Assembly: GCA_024195265.1 (NCBI GenBank)
Contig: JAJLRJ010000010.1
Coordinates: 8,173,667 to 8,237,666, forward strand
Source: Dendrophyllia cribrosa
Taxonomy: Eukaryota > Cnidaria > Anthozoa > Scleractinia > Dendrophylliidae
Length of the DNA: 64,000 nt
Reading direction: 5' to 3'
A program made the translations under genes and the position numbers. The notes under the pieces were generated by a model. The model saw only the letters and a list, made by a program, of their open reading frames with translations. It was not told the DNA's origin and did no database searches. Each line of letters begins with the position of its first letter. The first letter of the stretch is position 1. Below are positions 34,801-46,800 of this stretch, in pieces.

Positions 34801-37800
34801 TATTTATAAATGTAAATAAGTTTAATAAAATAGTAAAATGTCTATAATGTACTACATAAAATGCAATTAGAACAATGAGCATCGGCCAGTAAGGAATTTA
34901 AATCGAGCTTTCAGATACGCCGCCTAAATACAGATAATGCAGGAAGGTAGTAGTTGATAATAAGCGATCCTAGGCCACTTTCAATTAACCCCAAATTTTC
35001 ACACAATTTGGCACATTTTTCTTTCCTCAATCATTCGCTAAAAATCCCCAGTTCCAACCAATTCTAACTTAAGTGTAATTCAACACAACTTTATCTTTTC
35101 TGTTCAGTTCTAACAACTTCCCAATTCGTTGAAATTAAGGGGAAGTGGGTTTTGGTTATTTGTGTGAAAATTTGGGGTTAATTGAAAGTGGCCTAGGATC
35201 GCTTATTATCAACTACTTCTGCTAAAATTTAGCACAAAGAATTTGTTCAATTTCCCAAATTCCAAGGTCAATTCCAGTGGGAAAAATCTCTCCCAAAATG
35301 AAAAAACTGCATCTTTAAACTGGGAGAAAAGATCATCTCCATAAAAACTTCCTCCGGAAAAGAAAATGTTTGATTCCGAAGATGAAGATGAGGAAATAGA
35401 TGACACTCCTGAAATTATTCAAGAAACTTTTACAACAACATGGCATTCTCACAAAAATCTCAGACTGGAACATTTTAAAGATGTCATCCGTAAAAATCAG
35501 GGGAAAAATCAAATTCCACTCAAAGATCTTGAGTTTTATCAAAAAGAAATTCTCTCCCAAATTCCTCTCCACGAAATCACTAGAAAAAAAGTCAGGGAGT
35601 TTGTTAAAGCTTCCAAATGGAAAAAAGTCAATGGCAACGATCATGAAATTTTCAATCACATCACAAATCACGACGGGAATGATTATGAACATCTGGAAAA
35701 GTTCCTCATTGACGATTTTAAATATTTTTCACTGGCATATGATGATCTTCATCTCAAGCGAAAAAAGTTTCTTAATTTCAACCAAGTTCTTTTCTCCCTG
35801 TTGAAGAAGAATGGTTTCAATCCCAATGAAGATGATTTCAAGCTGTTGGTTCTCCCATCAAGAAGGGCAGAACAAGAAAAAATAATCCAAACAATCTTCA
35901 AAAAAAACAAATGGAAAGAAAATGGAAGCCAGTGATCATGAAAATTGTTCCACTTGCTCAGAGGAGGAAGAAAGAAGTTCTGATGAAACCCCCACAACAT
36001 CTGACGAGGAATTTATTGTTTCTGATTCGGAGATGGAAGAAGCAGAGCAAAATGAAGAAGAGGAAGATACAGTAGAACTCCTCTTTGAATCATTTGTCAA
36101 CCTCCAAGAGGAACACAAGATTCTCAAAAATGAATTCCAAAAACAAAGTTGTCTCCTCTGGGAAATCCACCAGGGATTGAAAGAAAAAAAGTGAAGCGAA
36201 GCTGAGCGAAGCGTGTTTTGAAATCCTGAATATGAATGTTCAACATTTATATTCTGTCTCAGAGATTTTCCACATCACTCAGTGGAACCCAGGAATTGAA
36301 TTTATTGGGATATCCTTTCCATTTAACCAAGGCTTTCTTTTTCTTCTGATCGCGGCGAATAACCTTTTCAATGCGAAACACGCTTTGTGTTGTCTTTTGG
36401 AGTTCTGCCTCGTAAAATGATCCAGTTATTTTTTCTCCCAACAGATCGACTAACCTATACGTCGGAGGATTTGTGTTCAAAACCTCGTCGATGACAAATA
36501 TCTCCTCTGTCCAGTTCGGGGTGAAACCTTTGTCGAATATCTTCCGTTTGTATTTTGATATTCTAACCCTGTCGTCAACTTTGAATTTTGCTGGGTTGTG
36601 TTTAGCATAAATCATGTCGCCGAAAAGATTAGCAAAAACCTTTGTTTCATTTTTCTGTTTGCTCGCCTCTGCGGGTGACATCTTAATGCTTGAATGATAA
36701 GTGTTATTATATTGATCCACTAACCTGTCCAGTTTGTCAAAGAAAATTGTATTATTGTTAGCAGAAAACATCCGGAAGAGTTTCTCCTTCATCGTCTTGT
36801 TCCAGCGTTCAATCACAGATGACTTTTCTTCGTTCTCTGTGGTATATAATTTTATCCCATTCTTATCCAGGAGATCTTTCATAGTTCCATTGAAAAATTC
36901 ACTTCCTTTGTCTGTCCAAAGCATCTTCGGTTTTCGTGCCTTCGCAAATATGGATTGGAAAGCATCGGCAACTGTTTGTCCTCGCTTGTTTTTCAGGGGG
37001 TGAATGAAACCGAACTTTGAGAAAACATCGATCACCATCAGGAGGTATCTTATTCCCTTGTTCCACTTTGAAAATTTCCCCATCTCAACCAGATCAGCCG
37101 CCCAGATGTTGTCAATCCCATATGAAATGACTCTTCTCTTTGGAAATCTTCTCCTTATTGGCTGGTGAAGTTCATTTGCTAGATTTTGAGTCCAGCCTTC
37201 ACTCAAAATCTTTTCCCGTTTTTTGGGAGACCGAGACCCAGTTTTTGTTTTGCGTTGATTGTGTTTCTTGCCAAAGCATGTCCCCATTGTCTATCTTTCC
37301 AGGGAATAGCATCCAATGCGGCAACCATCTTTCTGTCTGCTTCATTTTTACATTTGCGTGGATCTGCTTGTTTTGCACAGATTGTATAATCCACATCATG
37401 TTGCATAGAAACTGCATCTGTTTTTCCTGTTGGTTGTTGCCAGATTTCTAGAATCTTTCCAGTGTCGTCAAATCTGACTTGTTTATCCAATGGGTTATAT
37501 GGACCTGTGAAGTTATGTCCGGGGAGAGTGAATCCTCCTTTTGGTCTGGGAAGTTTTCCTATCAAAGCATGAGCATCGATCCCACGGCCGGATAAGGGAT
37601 CTAATTTTTTTGAAATGTCACTTGTAAATGCGTCCAATGCTTGATCGAGATATTTATTCACCGCACCTTTAATTTTTTGTTTGGCAAAATCTGATTTAAC
37701 CGCTTTGGATAACCCAATGCGGCCAAGATTAGTCAATCCTTTTACGCCGCTTTTTAAGGCAATTTCACCGAGTGAATGACTGTCGGCTATATCGAAAAAG

Positions 37801-40800
37801 CCCCCACCTTGTGAGGGCAGACTTAGTTTCCCGAGTTCCCTTGTTTCACGAATCTAGTTTTTTTAATTCCACAGGAAGCGCAATGGCAGAAAAACATCTT
37901 TCTCCCATTTTTTGCAGTCATATATCCGGATGGTTCAACGCAATCAGTGAACCTTTTTTCTTTGACGCAATATGATTCCATTTTTAATTGAAATAATCTT
38001 TTATGAATTTCTCATTTTGCATTGTGTCAGTCAAACTGAAAGGTTGGAGAATATCATAGAAATCTTTTCCCTGCGACCATTGATGCAGGAAATAAAGGCA
38101 ATAATACCCGCAAAGAACACTGTTGATGTTTTGATACTGACTGCTGTTCCAAATTACAGGTTTGGAACTTTTAAATTCGAGAGGATAGCCCATGCCGAAA
38201 CTATCAAAATACCACAAGAACTTTTTATCATGTGATGGAGCGAAGCGACTGGGAGCGAAGCGACCAGGGACGCAACAAACCCAATGAGTTCCTGCATTTT
38301 TGAGCGAATCAAGATTGATGATGCATGGGCTGTGTTTTCTGGGCATAGCTTCATCCCTTGCAAATATTCCTTTGAAATTTGGAATCTTGAGATATTTTAT
38401 CCAATTCAACAGATCAATATTTGACAGCGGTTTAATTACAAATTTGGGTTTCATAGAATTGCTCCTATCAGTGGAATCTTGGCGAACGGGCTGTTTGGCC
38501 CCAGCAGAAGTCCTTTGCCCTTTTTTGATTTTTTCCCCCCATTCCAACAGAGTTTCTCCAACTTCCAATGAATGGAGGAGGTCTTGCCCAAGGAGTTCCC
38601 AGTCTAGGGGCACCTTTTCCAGAGGTCGCTCCGCTCCCTTTTGGTCTGCCAACTCTGGGAGCTCCCTTTCCTTTTGGTCTGCCAACTCTTGGAGCTCCTT
38701 TTCCAAATAAATTCTTTACCATGTCAAGAGCAAGTGGGATCCGATGGATGCTAGAATGGTGCCAAGTGCTCCTCCAGATTGTTTGGTAGATGGTTTCACA
38801 ACTACTTGTCCCCCTGATTGAAGGGCAATCAAAATATCTTGTTTCTGTTTATTTGTCAACAAATGTTTATTGTCAATCAGTTTCTGAATTTTATTTTGGG
38901 GAATGAGAAATCCACCCACTTGGCCAGCTCCTTTCCCACTGATTGATTTCACAACTTGACTCGCTCCTTCACTTGCCAGTCCAGCCAATGCTGACAATCC
39001 CAGTGTTTTTCCTAGGGTTGGCACCAATGTTTTCACTAAAGGAATAACAGCAGAAAATAGACTTCCACCTTGTTTCATCACTTTTCTGATTTGAGCTTTT
39101 GTTATCTTCACTTCAACTCCTTTTCCCAACGATGCAGCTTTGGAAATTTTATTTATTTGAGTGGTTGTCAGCATCAGTTCATCGCTTCCACTTGTTTGAT
39201 TTCGTCCCAATCTCAGGGTGATAGGCATGTTTGTTCTGAATGCTCTTCCAAGCTTTTGTTTTTGCCCTTCAGACAAATTTACTTTGAATGGGTGATATGT
39301 TGTCATTTTTAATGATAACATATGTTTTTCTAAGCTATAACTAATTCATTTCCAACTTTATCAATCTTAGCTGTTTCCTCATAAAGAACGACTGCATGCA
39401 CATTGAAGGCTGCAGCTGCATTGGCATTCAGCGTATATCGAAATATCAACTGTTTGGGATCTCTTGTTGGTTTTTCAGCTTGGTAAGACAAGTCGAAATA
39501 AATGAGGCTGAAGAGAGATTGAAAGTTAGCCAGATTCAGTTGTGTTCCAGTGTTGAAGTCATTTTTCCTCATTGCATAAGCCATGACATCATTGAAGATT
39601 CTGACTTTTGATTCTGTGTCATAGTCAGTTTCAGGATAAAACACTCCATTTCCATACTCCAATCTGCAAGTTGACAGGGATGAGTTTGCATTTGCTGCAT
39701 TCAGCTTGAAAGTGTCAAAGAGATATGGATTATCTTCTGCAGGGTCATCATTGGGTGGAGCTGCTCTTTTCAGCCAGACAAAAATATGCTTTACATTGTC
39801 AATGCTCGCTGAAATCTGGAAGAATCCTGATGATTGTGCAGGAGGTGATTGATCATATATCTCCCTCAGATACTTCCATTGCGATTCTTTCAGGAATGAA
39901 CTGACAAATTTATCATAAAGAGAATCTTTTGGTGTCAATCTCGGCACCCAAAGCAAAAATCTGTTGATAACAACTCTTCCAGGATCAACGCCGTTTGCCA
40001 TATGAATTAATTCAGAATCCTGTTGAAGATTAATTTCGAATTGCAGCTGCATTGGGACCAACATCCTGTCTTCCAGTTCTTCGAAAAAGGAGAAACGATT
40101 CAGGGGGATAATGCAATTAACATCTTTTGCCCCTCCAGTCCCATTGTCTCGAACTGCCTGAGTTTGCAACCGTCTCGCTTCAAATCCTGTGTTATTCGCA
40201 GCAGTTGTTGCATTTACATCCAGATACCAGAAACTGTTTTTTGCGACTGATCTGCTGAAGTCATCTGAGTATTCCAACAGATTTTTAACAAAAGTAACTT
40301 TATGCAGATTGTCAGGTTCATAAACAATCTTCCCTGCAGATCTGATGACCATGTGTTTTATCAGGGAATGTGAACCATTTATGACTGTTATCCTATCAGC
40401 AGCAGCATATCCAGCACCATCTGCTATTTTCTGGAGTTGAAATTGCACTTCAAAATAAGCGTTATGCCAGTCATAGAACGCCGATCTGTCATTGATGGTG
40501 AATTTATAACCATTTTTCGTTTGTGCTTGCCCATTTGCTGGGGCTCTGATAACATCATCCAACTGGAATCTCACAAGTTCATTTCTTTGGAGATATTCAT
40601 TCGATCGAAAAGCCATTTTGATAGATTATTTTAAATTCCTTGGCCACTGATCAGTCTATTCAGGATGTCAGTTGCACTTTCTTTTTGTGGTTGTTTTACA
40701 GGACGAGAAGCAGGGAGCGAAGGGCGTGATTGTGGTTTTCGACTTGCAGATGGTTTCCCAATTCTCATATTTCCCAGTTTTTTCATGATCAAATCACCTG

Positions 40801-43800
40801 ATTTTTCAACTGCCATTTTACCCACTTTTTCTCCAGCGTGAGAAATTCCTGCATCCAAAGCTTTTTTCGCAAATGGTTTTGCAACTTTTTTGAGAATTCC
40901 TTTCATGGCTGGTCCTGCCATCTTTTTCAGTGGCTTGAAGATGGAATCAAAAATGATTCCTGTTCCTTTGTGCTTATAAACAAACTTCCCCAGTTTGGGG
41001 TGATAAACTCGAGAAAATTCATATGCTTTCATTTTAGATTCGTTTTTTTAATATCAACGAGAATGCTGTGTCTGCTCCATTTAGGTTGACAATTTTTCTT
41101 TTTCCGTCTGTGATATAGATTCGAATTGAGCTGATCGTGTTTTTATTCACAGGGCAGAATGCTATTTTTATGGGTTCACGCTCAAAACTATATGATGCCT
41201 GCAGAACAGATGTGGAAAAGGAATAGATGATATCAGTCTCTTCCCCATCCACAAGTGAGTCATTTGTCAGATCACAATGAATGTTCAACATATCAGTATC
41301 TTGACTGAGGTTTGGAACTTTTGGGCCAACATTAACTTTCTCCTTCAGAATCTTTTTATCAAACTCCACAAGATCCCCAAAATTCGATTAGGTGAAATCC
41401 AGTTGATAATTTTCAGCCAATGTGATTGTCACTCTGAAAGTTTCATTGCTGAAGGCCAGATTGATTGGGAAAACATCTTCTTTTCCATCGGATTTCACCA
41501 CTGTTGCTTCCTGAATGAAATCATTCATTCCAGTATACCCCCAAACTCCAGCAGGAAACGCAATATCGGAAAATGTTTTCCCGCCATCAGAGGAAAACCT
41601 GATCAGTTGATTTTCATATTGAGGATTGATGTTATACCACGTAAAACTCATGTTGATGATTCGTTTCAACCCAACAACATATTGTTCATTCGGATCAAGA
41701 ATAATTTGACGATTAAATTTTGTTGTGAAATCTGCAGGTTTGTTTAGTCTGTTCTTAACGGCGTAAGATGACAAGACGATTTCTCTTTCCATTTTATGTT
41801 TTGAAATAGTTTTTGAACAGCTTTTCATGCTGGGATTTGTTGATAACTGACTCTTTCAGGAGAAGATCAAGAATGCCCACTCCAGTGTTTCTGATTGCCA
41901 GATTTGTGTTTCCAGCAAGAATGGAGCCAATGATTACCTCAAGTTTCTTGAGAAGTTCTTTGGGATTGGAGAAAAAACGAACAGAACCACCTTTTTTTCT
42001 TCGAGTTTTGATTCCCGAGCCTTGAAATGTTTCTGCTTTGTTGTCGTAAAAGGTTATGTACGCATTCAGAGCTCTTCTAAACCGGTCTATCCCTGCATGT
42101 TTTATCTCTTTTTGCTCTGCCGTTATTTGCCCCCTGTTAGCCAGTTTAGTCCAAAATGTTTTGTAACCGTTTAATTGAGATCGTTTGTGTCTTGCAGCGG
42201 GCAGAACGGTTTTCTCAAGATAATTTTTTTTCTTTGTTGGTGATACCTCTGGATCATTAAGCATCATATCCACTATCTTATAATTGTCGATGTTCATTTC
42301 ATTCATTAATTTATTTGCGTCCGTTTCATATTCTTGTTCATCACCCGGTGCCAGAGCATAATCAGGAGATTCATCTTCATATTCAGGTGGGGCGTCACTT
42401 TCATCGACTGCTATTTCTGCATAGGAGGGTGGATTTGCTGGGATTTGTTTAGCTGCTTGCGGTGACACAATCTCATCATCAAACAAACCGCCAACATCCA
42501 TCTCTTCAAATGGATCGACTTCTGGGTAATAATCTATGCCTGGTTTTTCTCCAACGACTTGTTTCCTCCTCCGAATTGGCAAGGATGGTTGCCTCAAATT
42601 CGACGCAACAACCTCATCTAGTTTTGCTGTTATGGGACGGAACATTTTTGCCAGTCCAGTTTGACTTGTTTCTTCACCCAACTTTTTCTGGGTGATGACA
42701 TCGTGAACAAAGTTGATTTTTTTACCCAAAGCAGATTTGCTTTTGGCCATTTCATTCCATTTCAATAAACTCATTTTAAGTCCACAAACATGAATTTGGA
42801 TGAAGAACATGATGTTGAACAAGATGTTCATCTGAATTTGTCTTTTGGGAAATAAAATGAAGATTCCAAATTATGATTGCCATGACCCAATCACAAACTT
42901 TCGACAGTTGCAGCCTTTTATGCCTGATCGAACTTTCAGAATGTTGATCTGTGGCCCTTCAGGATCAGGGAAAACAAACGTTCTCCTGGATATGATTTTG
43001 AGATTGCTTTTCTACGATAAGATCTTCCTCTATGCGAAAAATCTTGACCAAGCTAAATATCAACACCTGATGAAAACATTTCACCCAATCAGCAAAGAAG
43101 TTGGGTATGACATCATTGAAGCATCCCAGGATGAAATCATCCCAGTTTCTGAATTATCTGGGGAGAATCAAAAACTGGTTGTTTTTGACGATTTTGTTTG
43201 CGAGAAAAACCAAAAGCCATTGGTTGATTATTTTATCCAAGGCCGGCACAAAAATTGTTCTGTGATTTATTTGTCACAAAGTTATTTCCAAACACCAAAA
43301 GATATCCGCTTGAATTGCTCACATCTTTGCATTTTTGAATTTCCAAGCAATAAAGAACAGACTGCAATCTGCAGGGAGAATAACATCAAGAAAGAAGATT
43401 ATTTGAAAGCCACGCGTGATCCGTTCTCTTTCCTCTATGTGGATAAGCCGAGGAAATTCATGGCTAAAAACTTTGATGAAAGACTTTAAAATGAGCTACT
43501 CAAATGGATTGCTTTCTGAAACAACAAGCACCTCACATGGAGGACGAGATGGAAGAGATGGATTGCCAGGAGTTGGTTTTAAGCTGACATCCACAGGAGA
43601 TTATGATATGGAAAACAGAAAACTAGTTAATGTTGCTGAAGGAACAGGAAATGCAGATGCAGTTACAAAACATCAAGTTGACACGCTAGACAGAAGTGTG
43701 GAAACCAAACTGATTCAATTGAGAGCAGATTCTTTGCAGGTTGATGGTTCTTCTCACATGACTGGAGATCTTGACCTCAGGGGAAAGAAACTGATTCTTC

Positions 43801-46800
43801 CTGGAGAGATTGACATGGATCGGAAACTGATCACAAATCTGGATACAGATGAAAATCAAGATCTTTCTGCGGTGAACATGGTAACGCTGAAAAAATATCA
43901 CCCAAATGCACCTGCTCACACGCATGAAGTGACGAAAGACATCGATCTGAAAGGACTGTTTCATATCACACAATCAAAACAGCAGACTTATGAGGATCTT
44001 TCCGCAAACTATAACAATCTGATCTCCTATGACGATGCAAAGAATGTTTTTGTCAGCAGAAAAGAAACATTTCCAATGGAAACAAGCTTGGATATGGGAA
44101 CGAATTTCATCTTCAACGTAAAAGACCCAACAGCAATCGATCAAGCAGCCAACAAAAAATATGTGGACACGGCAGTCTCCGGGCTGGCAGCCAATAAGCT
44201 TTCTTTGTCAGGTGGAACAATGACCGGGGAATTGGATATGGGAGGAGAAAAACTTGTTGGTCTTCCCGATCCAAAAACATCCAATGAAGCAACATCAAAA
44301 CAATATGTTGATACACAGTTAAATAACAAGACAGTAGCTCTGGCAGTGGAACTGATCAAAACAGAAACTGACCTTAAAAAATATGTCAATGAATCGCATA
44401 TATCTTCAACCTCCCACTTGAAGGATGAATTCCGGTATTTGATGGAGGATGTGGGTGAATCCAGCTCTGAACATAATATGACAGTGACTGGAATAACTGA
44501 TTTTGCAAGTTCTCCGCATCATTTCAATAAGAAGGCGTATGATTTGAAAATAACAAAAGATGTTTTCAATGAATACTCTGGGAGACTTGGTTTCCATATG
44601 CTGAAGCTTCCAGAAGGGGAATATACGATTTGCATTGAATTCTTCCCCGCTTCCATGACGGGTGTGAGCGTTGACGTGGTTTCCACGAGCTTGAATATCA
44701 ATCAACAATCAACGAAGAAGTTTTCCAACTATTCTCGATCAATCATTCACATGCATAAATGGCAGATTTCTCCACCGGAATATATTTATCTGGATTTGAA
44801 ATGGCAAGGAACAGCATCATCAGCTGTTCAAGGCCCAGCAAATCTGATTATTTATGGCGTCAAAGGTTCTCAATCAGATGTGCCAAGTTCTGTTTATGAT
44901 GCACCCTTTGTTTATGAAAATCAGCGCATGGTAATGCAGACAGATATTGACATGAATAATCATCAACTGATTGGGAATAAATCATATTTTTTCTTGAGTG
45001 GATTTATGGAGGATCCAGCAACTTACATCAAGTTTAATGGAGATGATGATGATTTACTCATTCCTATTAAATGTAAATTAAAATCAGTTTTTGCTGAAAT
45101 TTTGAATAAAAACTACAGAATTTATCCAGCCATTACTCTTGAAATTGAGAAAAGAAATTTCACATCAACCACGACTGGAAGAAAACAAAAAATACCGATT
45201 AATCTCCCATTGAATGAATTTGATACTATACAAGTTAGGCCCTTCATTCAAGGAGACTCCGTAAAATTTAATTACAGAGTTTGTTTATTGTTTGAAGTCT
45301 AAAAATGAAAACAGACATTTTTAATTTCAACCACATTGACCCCAACATTGGGGAAGAAAAACTGGAAGAGATCAAACAATTCTATCGATTTTATCACAAA
45401 AGATTTTGGTGTTTGAAAAGAGCTCACAAACATTTCAAGCGAATGAATTTGTTTGTGAATTTGGCATCTTCCGCTCTTGTTGCGATTGGAGCGATTGCTG
45501 GAGGAGTGACAATGAATCCTGTGATTTTGGGAGTGATTTCAGGTGCAGGATTAGTCGTCAAAGCAGGGAATGAAATGAAGAATTATGCAAACAAAATTGA
45601 AATGACAAAGTTCGCGTTCACAACTTATGAGAAAACATTGACTGATCTGCGTTTTGCTTTGAGGAGTGCCATATTTGATCGAAATGAATTTCTTTCAGCA
45701 ATGGAAGCGATTGATGGGATTGTGATTGATTTGGGATTGGATTTGGAAAAGTTTGAGAGAAAATATGATTTGCTGTTTGAATAATTTTTTCATTTCTGGA
45801 GGAAATGAAAAACTCAGTTCTTGATGAAAAGAATTCGCTTCCAGTTTTCTTCGCTTGGCCAAGGATATTGGTTGACAGAAAACCTCCATTGTCCTTGTGG
45901 GAGATAATAATTGAAATCTTCTTCGCTGGGAAAAGATCCATAACAACGTTCATGAAAAAACTGAGCAAAATCCTCATAGTTTTTCACAACTCCATAGTCA
46001 AATGAATCTAGGTTGAAGATTACTTGTTTGTCATTTTCTCCAGCCAGTCTATCCACACTGTCATCTTCCCATGGAGTGAATTCATTGAAGATGACTAGTA
46101 TGCGCTTCCAATTTTTAAGGAGCTTGTCCCTCGAAACTTGCTCTTTTATAATCCATTCTTTCTCCTCTTTTTCCTCTATTCTAGCGATATTTTCATCTAT
46201 TTCCTTTCCTCGTCTTTCGTTATATTCCTTTTGTTCCTTGGTTGAGAGCTTGGACCAATCGTTGAAAGACAGAGCCTGCATTTCCCTACTAACTTCCTCC
46301 TCAGGAGAAGGAATTTGATCTTGTTGTTGAGGGATTGGTGGTTGGGGGATAGGTGGTTTCTTTCGTGGTTGAGGGATGGGTGGTTTTGGTTTTCGTGGTT
46401 GAGGAATGGGCGGACATCGTGGTTGGAGGGGTGGTGGTGTTTTCCTTCGTGGTTGGGGGACGGGTTTGGGAGGAAGAGATGGTGGTGTTGGTTTCTCAAC
46501 TTTTTCCACCTTGAATTTTTCTCCATCACTTCTTCTAGTAAAACTGTTTCTCCCACTTTTCAAAGCATTGCGAATGGTCCCTGAGTCAATTCCCAGTTCC
46601 TTTGTAGCTGCAGCAACACTTGGGAAAATAGTTGTTGTTGTTGAAGATGATGAAATGCGAATAGGAATGGATTGAATCTTCTTTGGAGTTGGCGTTTCAT
46701 CTTCCAACCAGGGATCAGCCAACGGTCCTTTCTCAAAGGTTCTTGACAGGAAGAATTTCTTCCCATCTTTCTTAACATAACGACCTTCATAATTGCAAAA

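Noticed and set aside
36259..37287. Retrovirus or LTR retrotransposon
   Set aside because: The integrase is isolated, with no gag, protease or reverse transcriptase next to it and no LTRs; it belongs to the Polinton.
37203..37981. Endogenous parvovirus
   Set aside because: The PLA2 motif and the terminal hairpins recall parvoviruses, but there is no NS1/Rep helicase and the gene set is that of a Polinton.
43686..44708. Minus-strand ORFs opposite the fibre gene
   Set aside because: Shadows of the long plus-strand coding sequence without own motifs.
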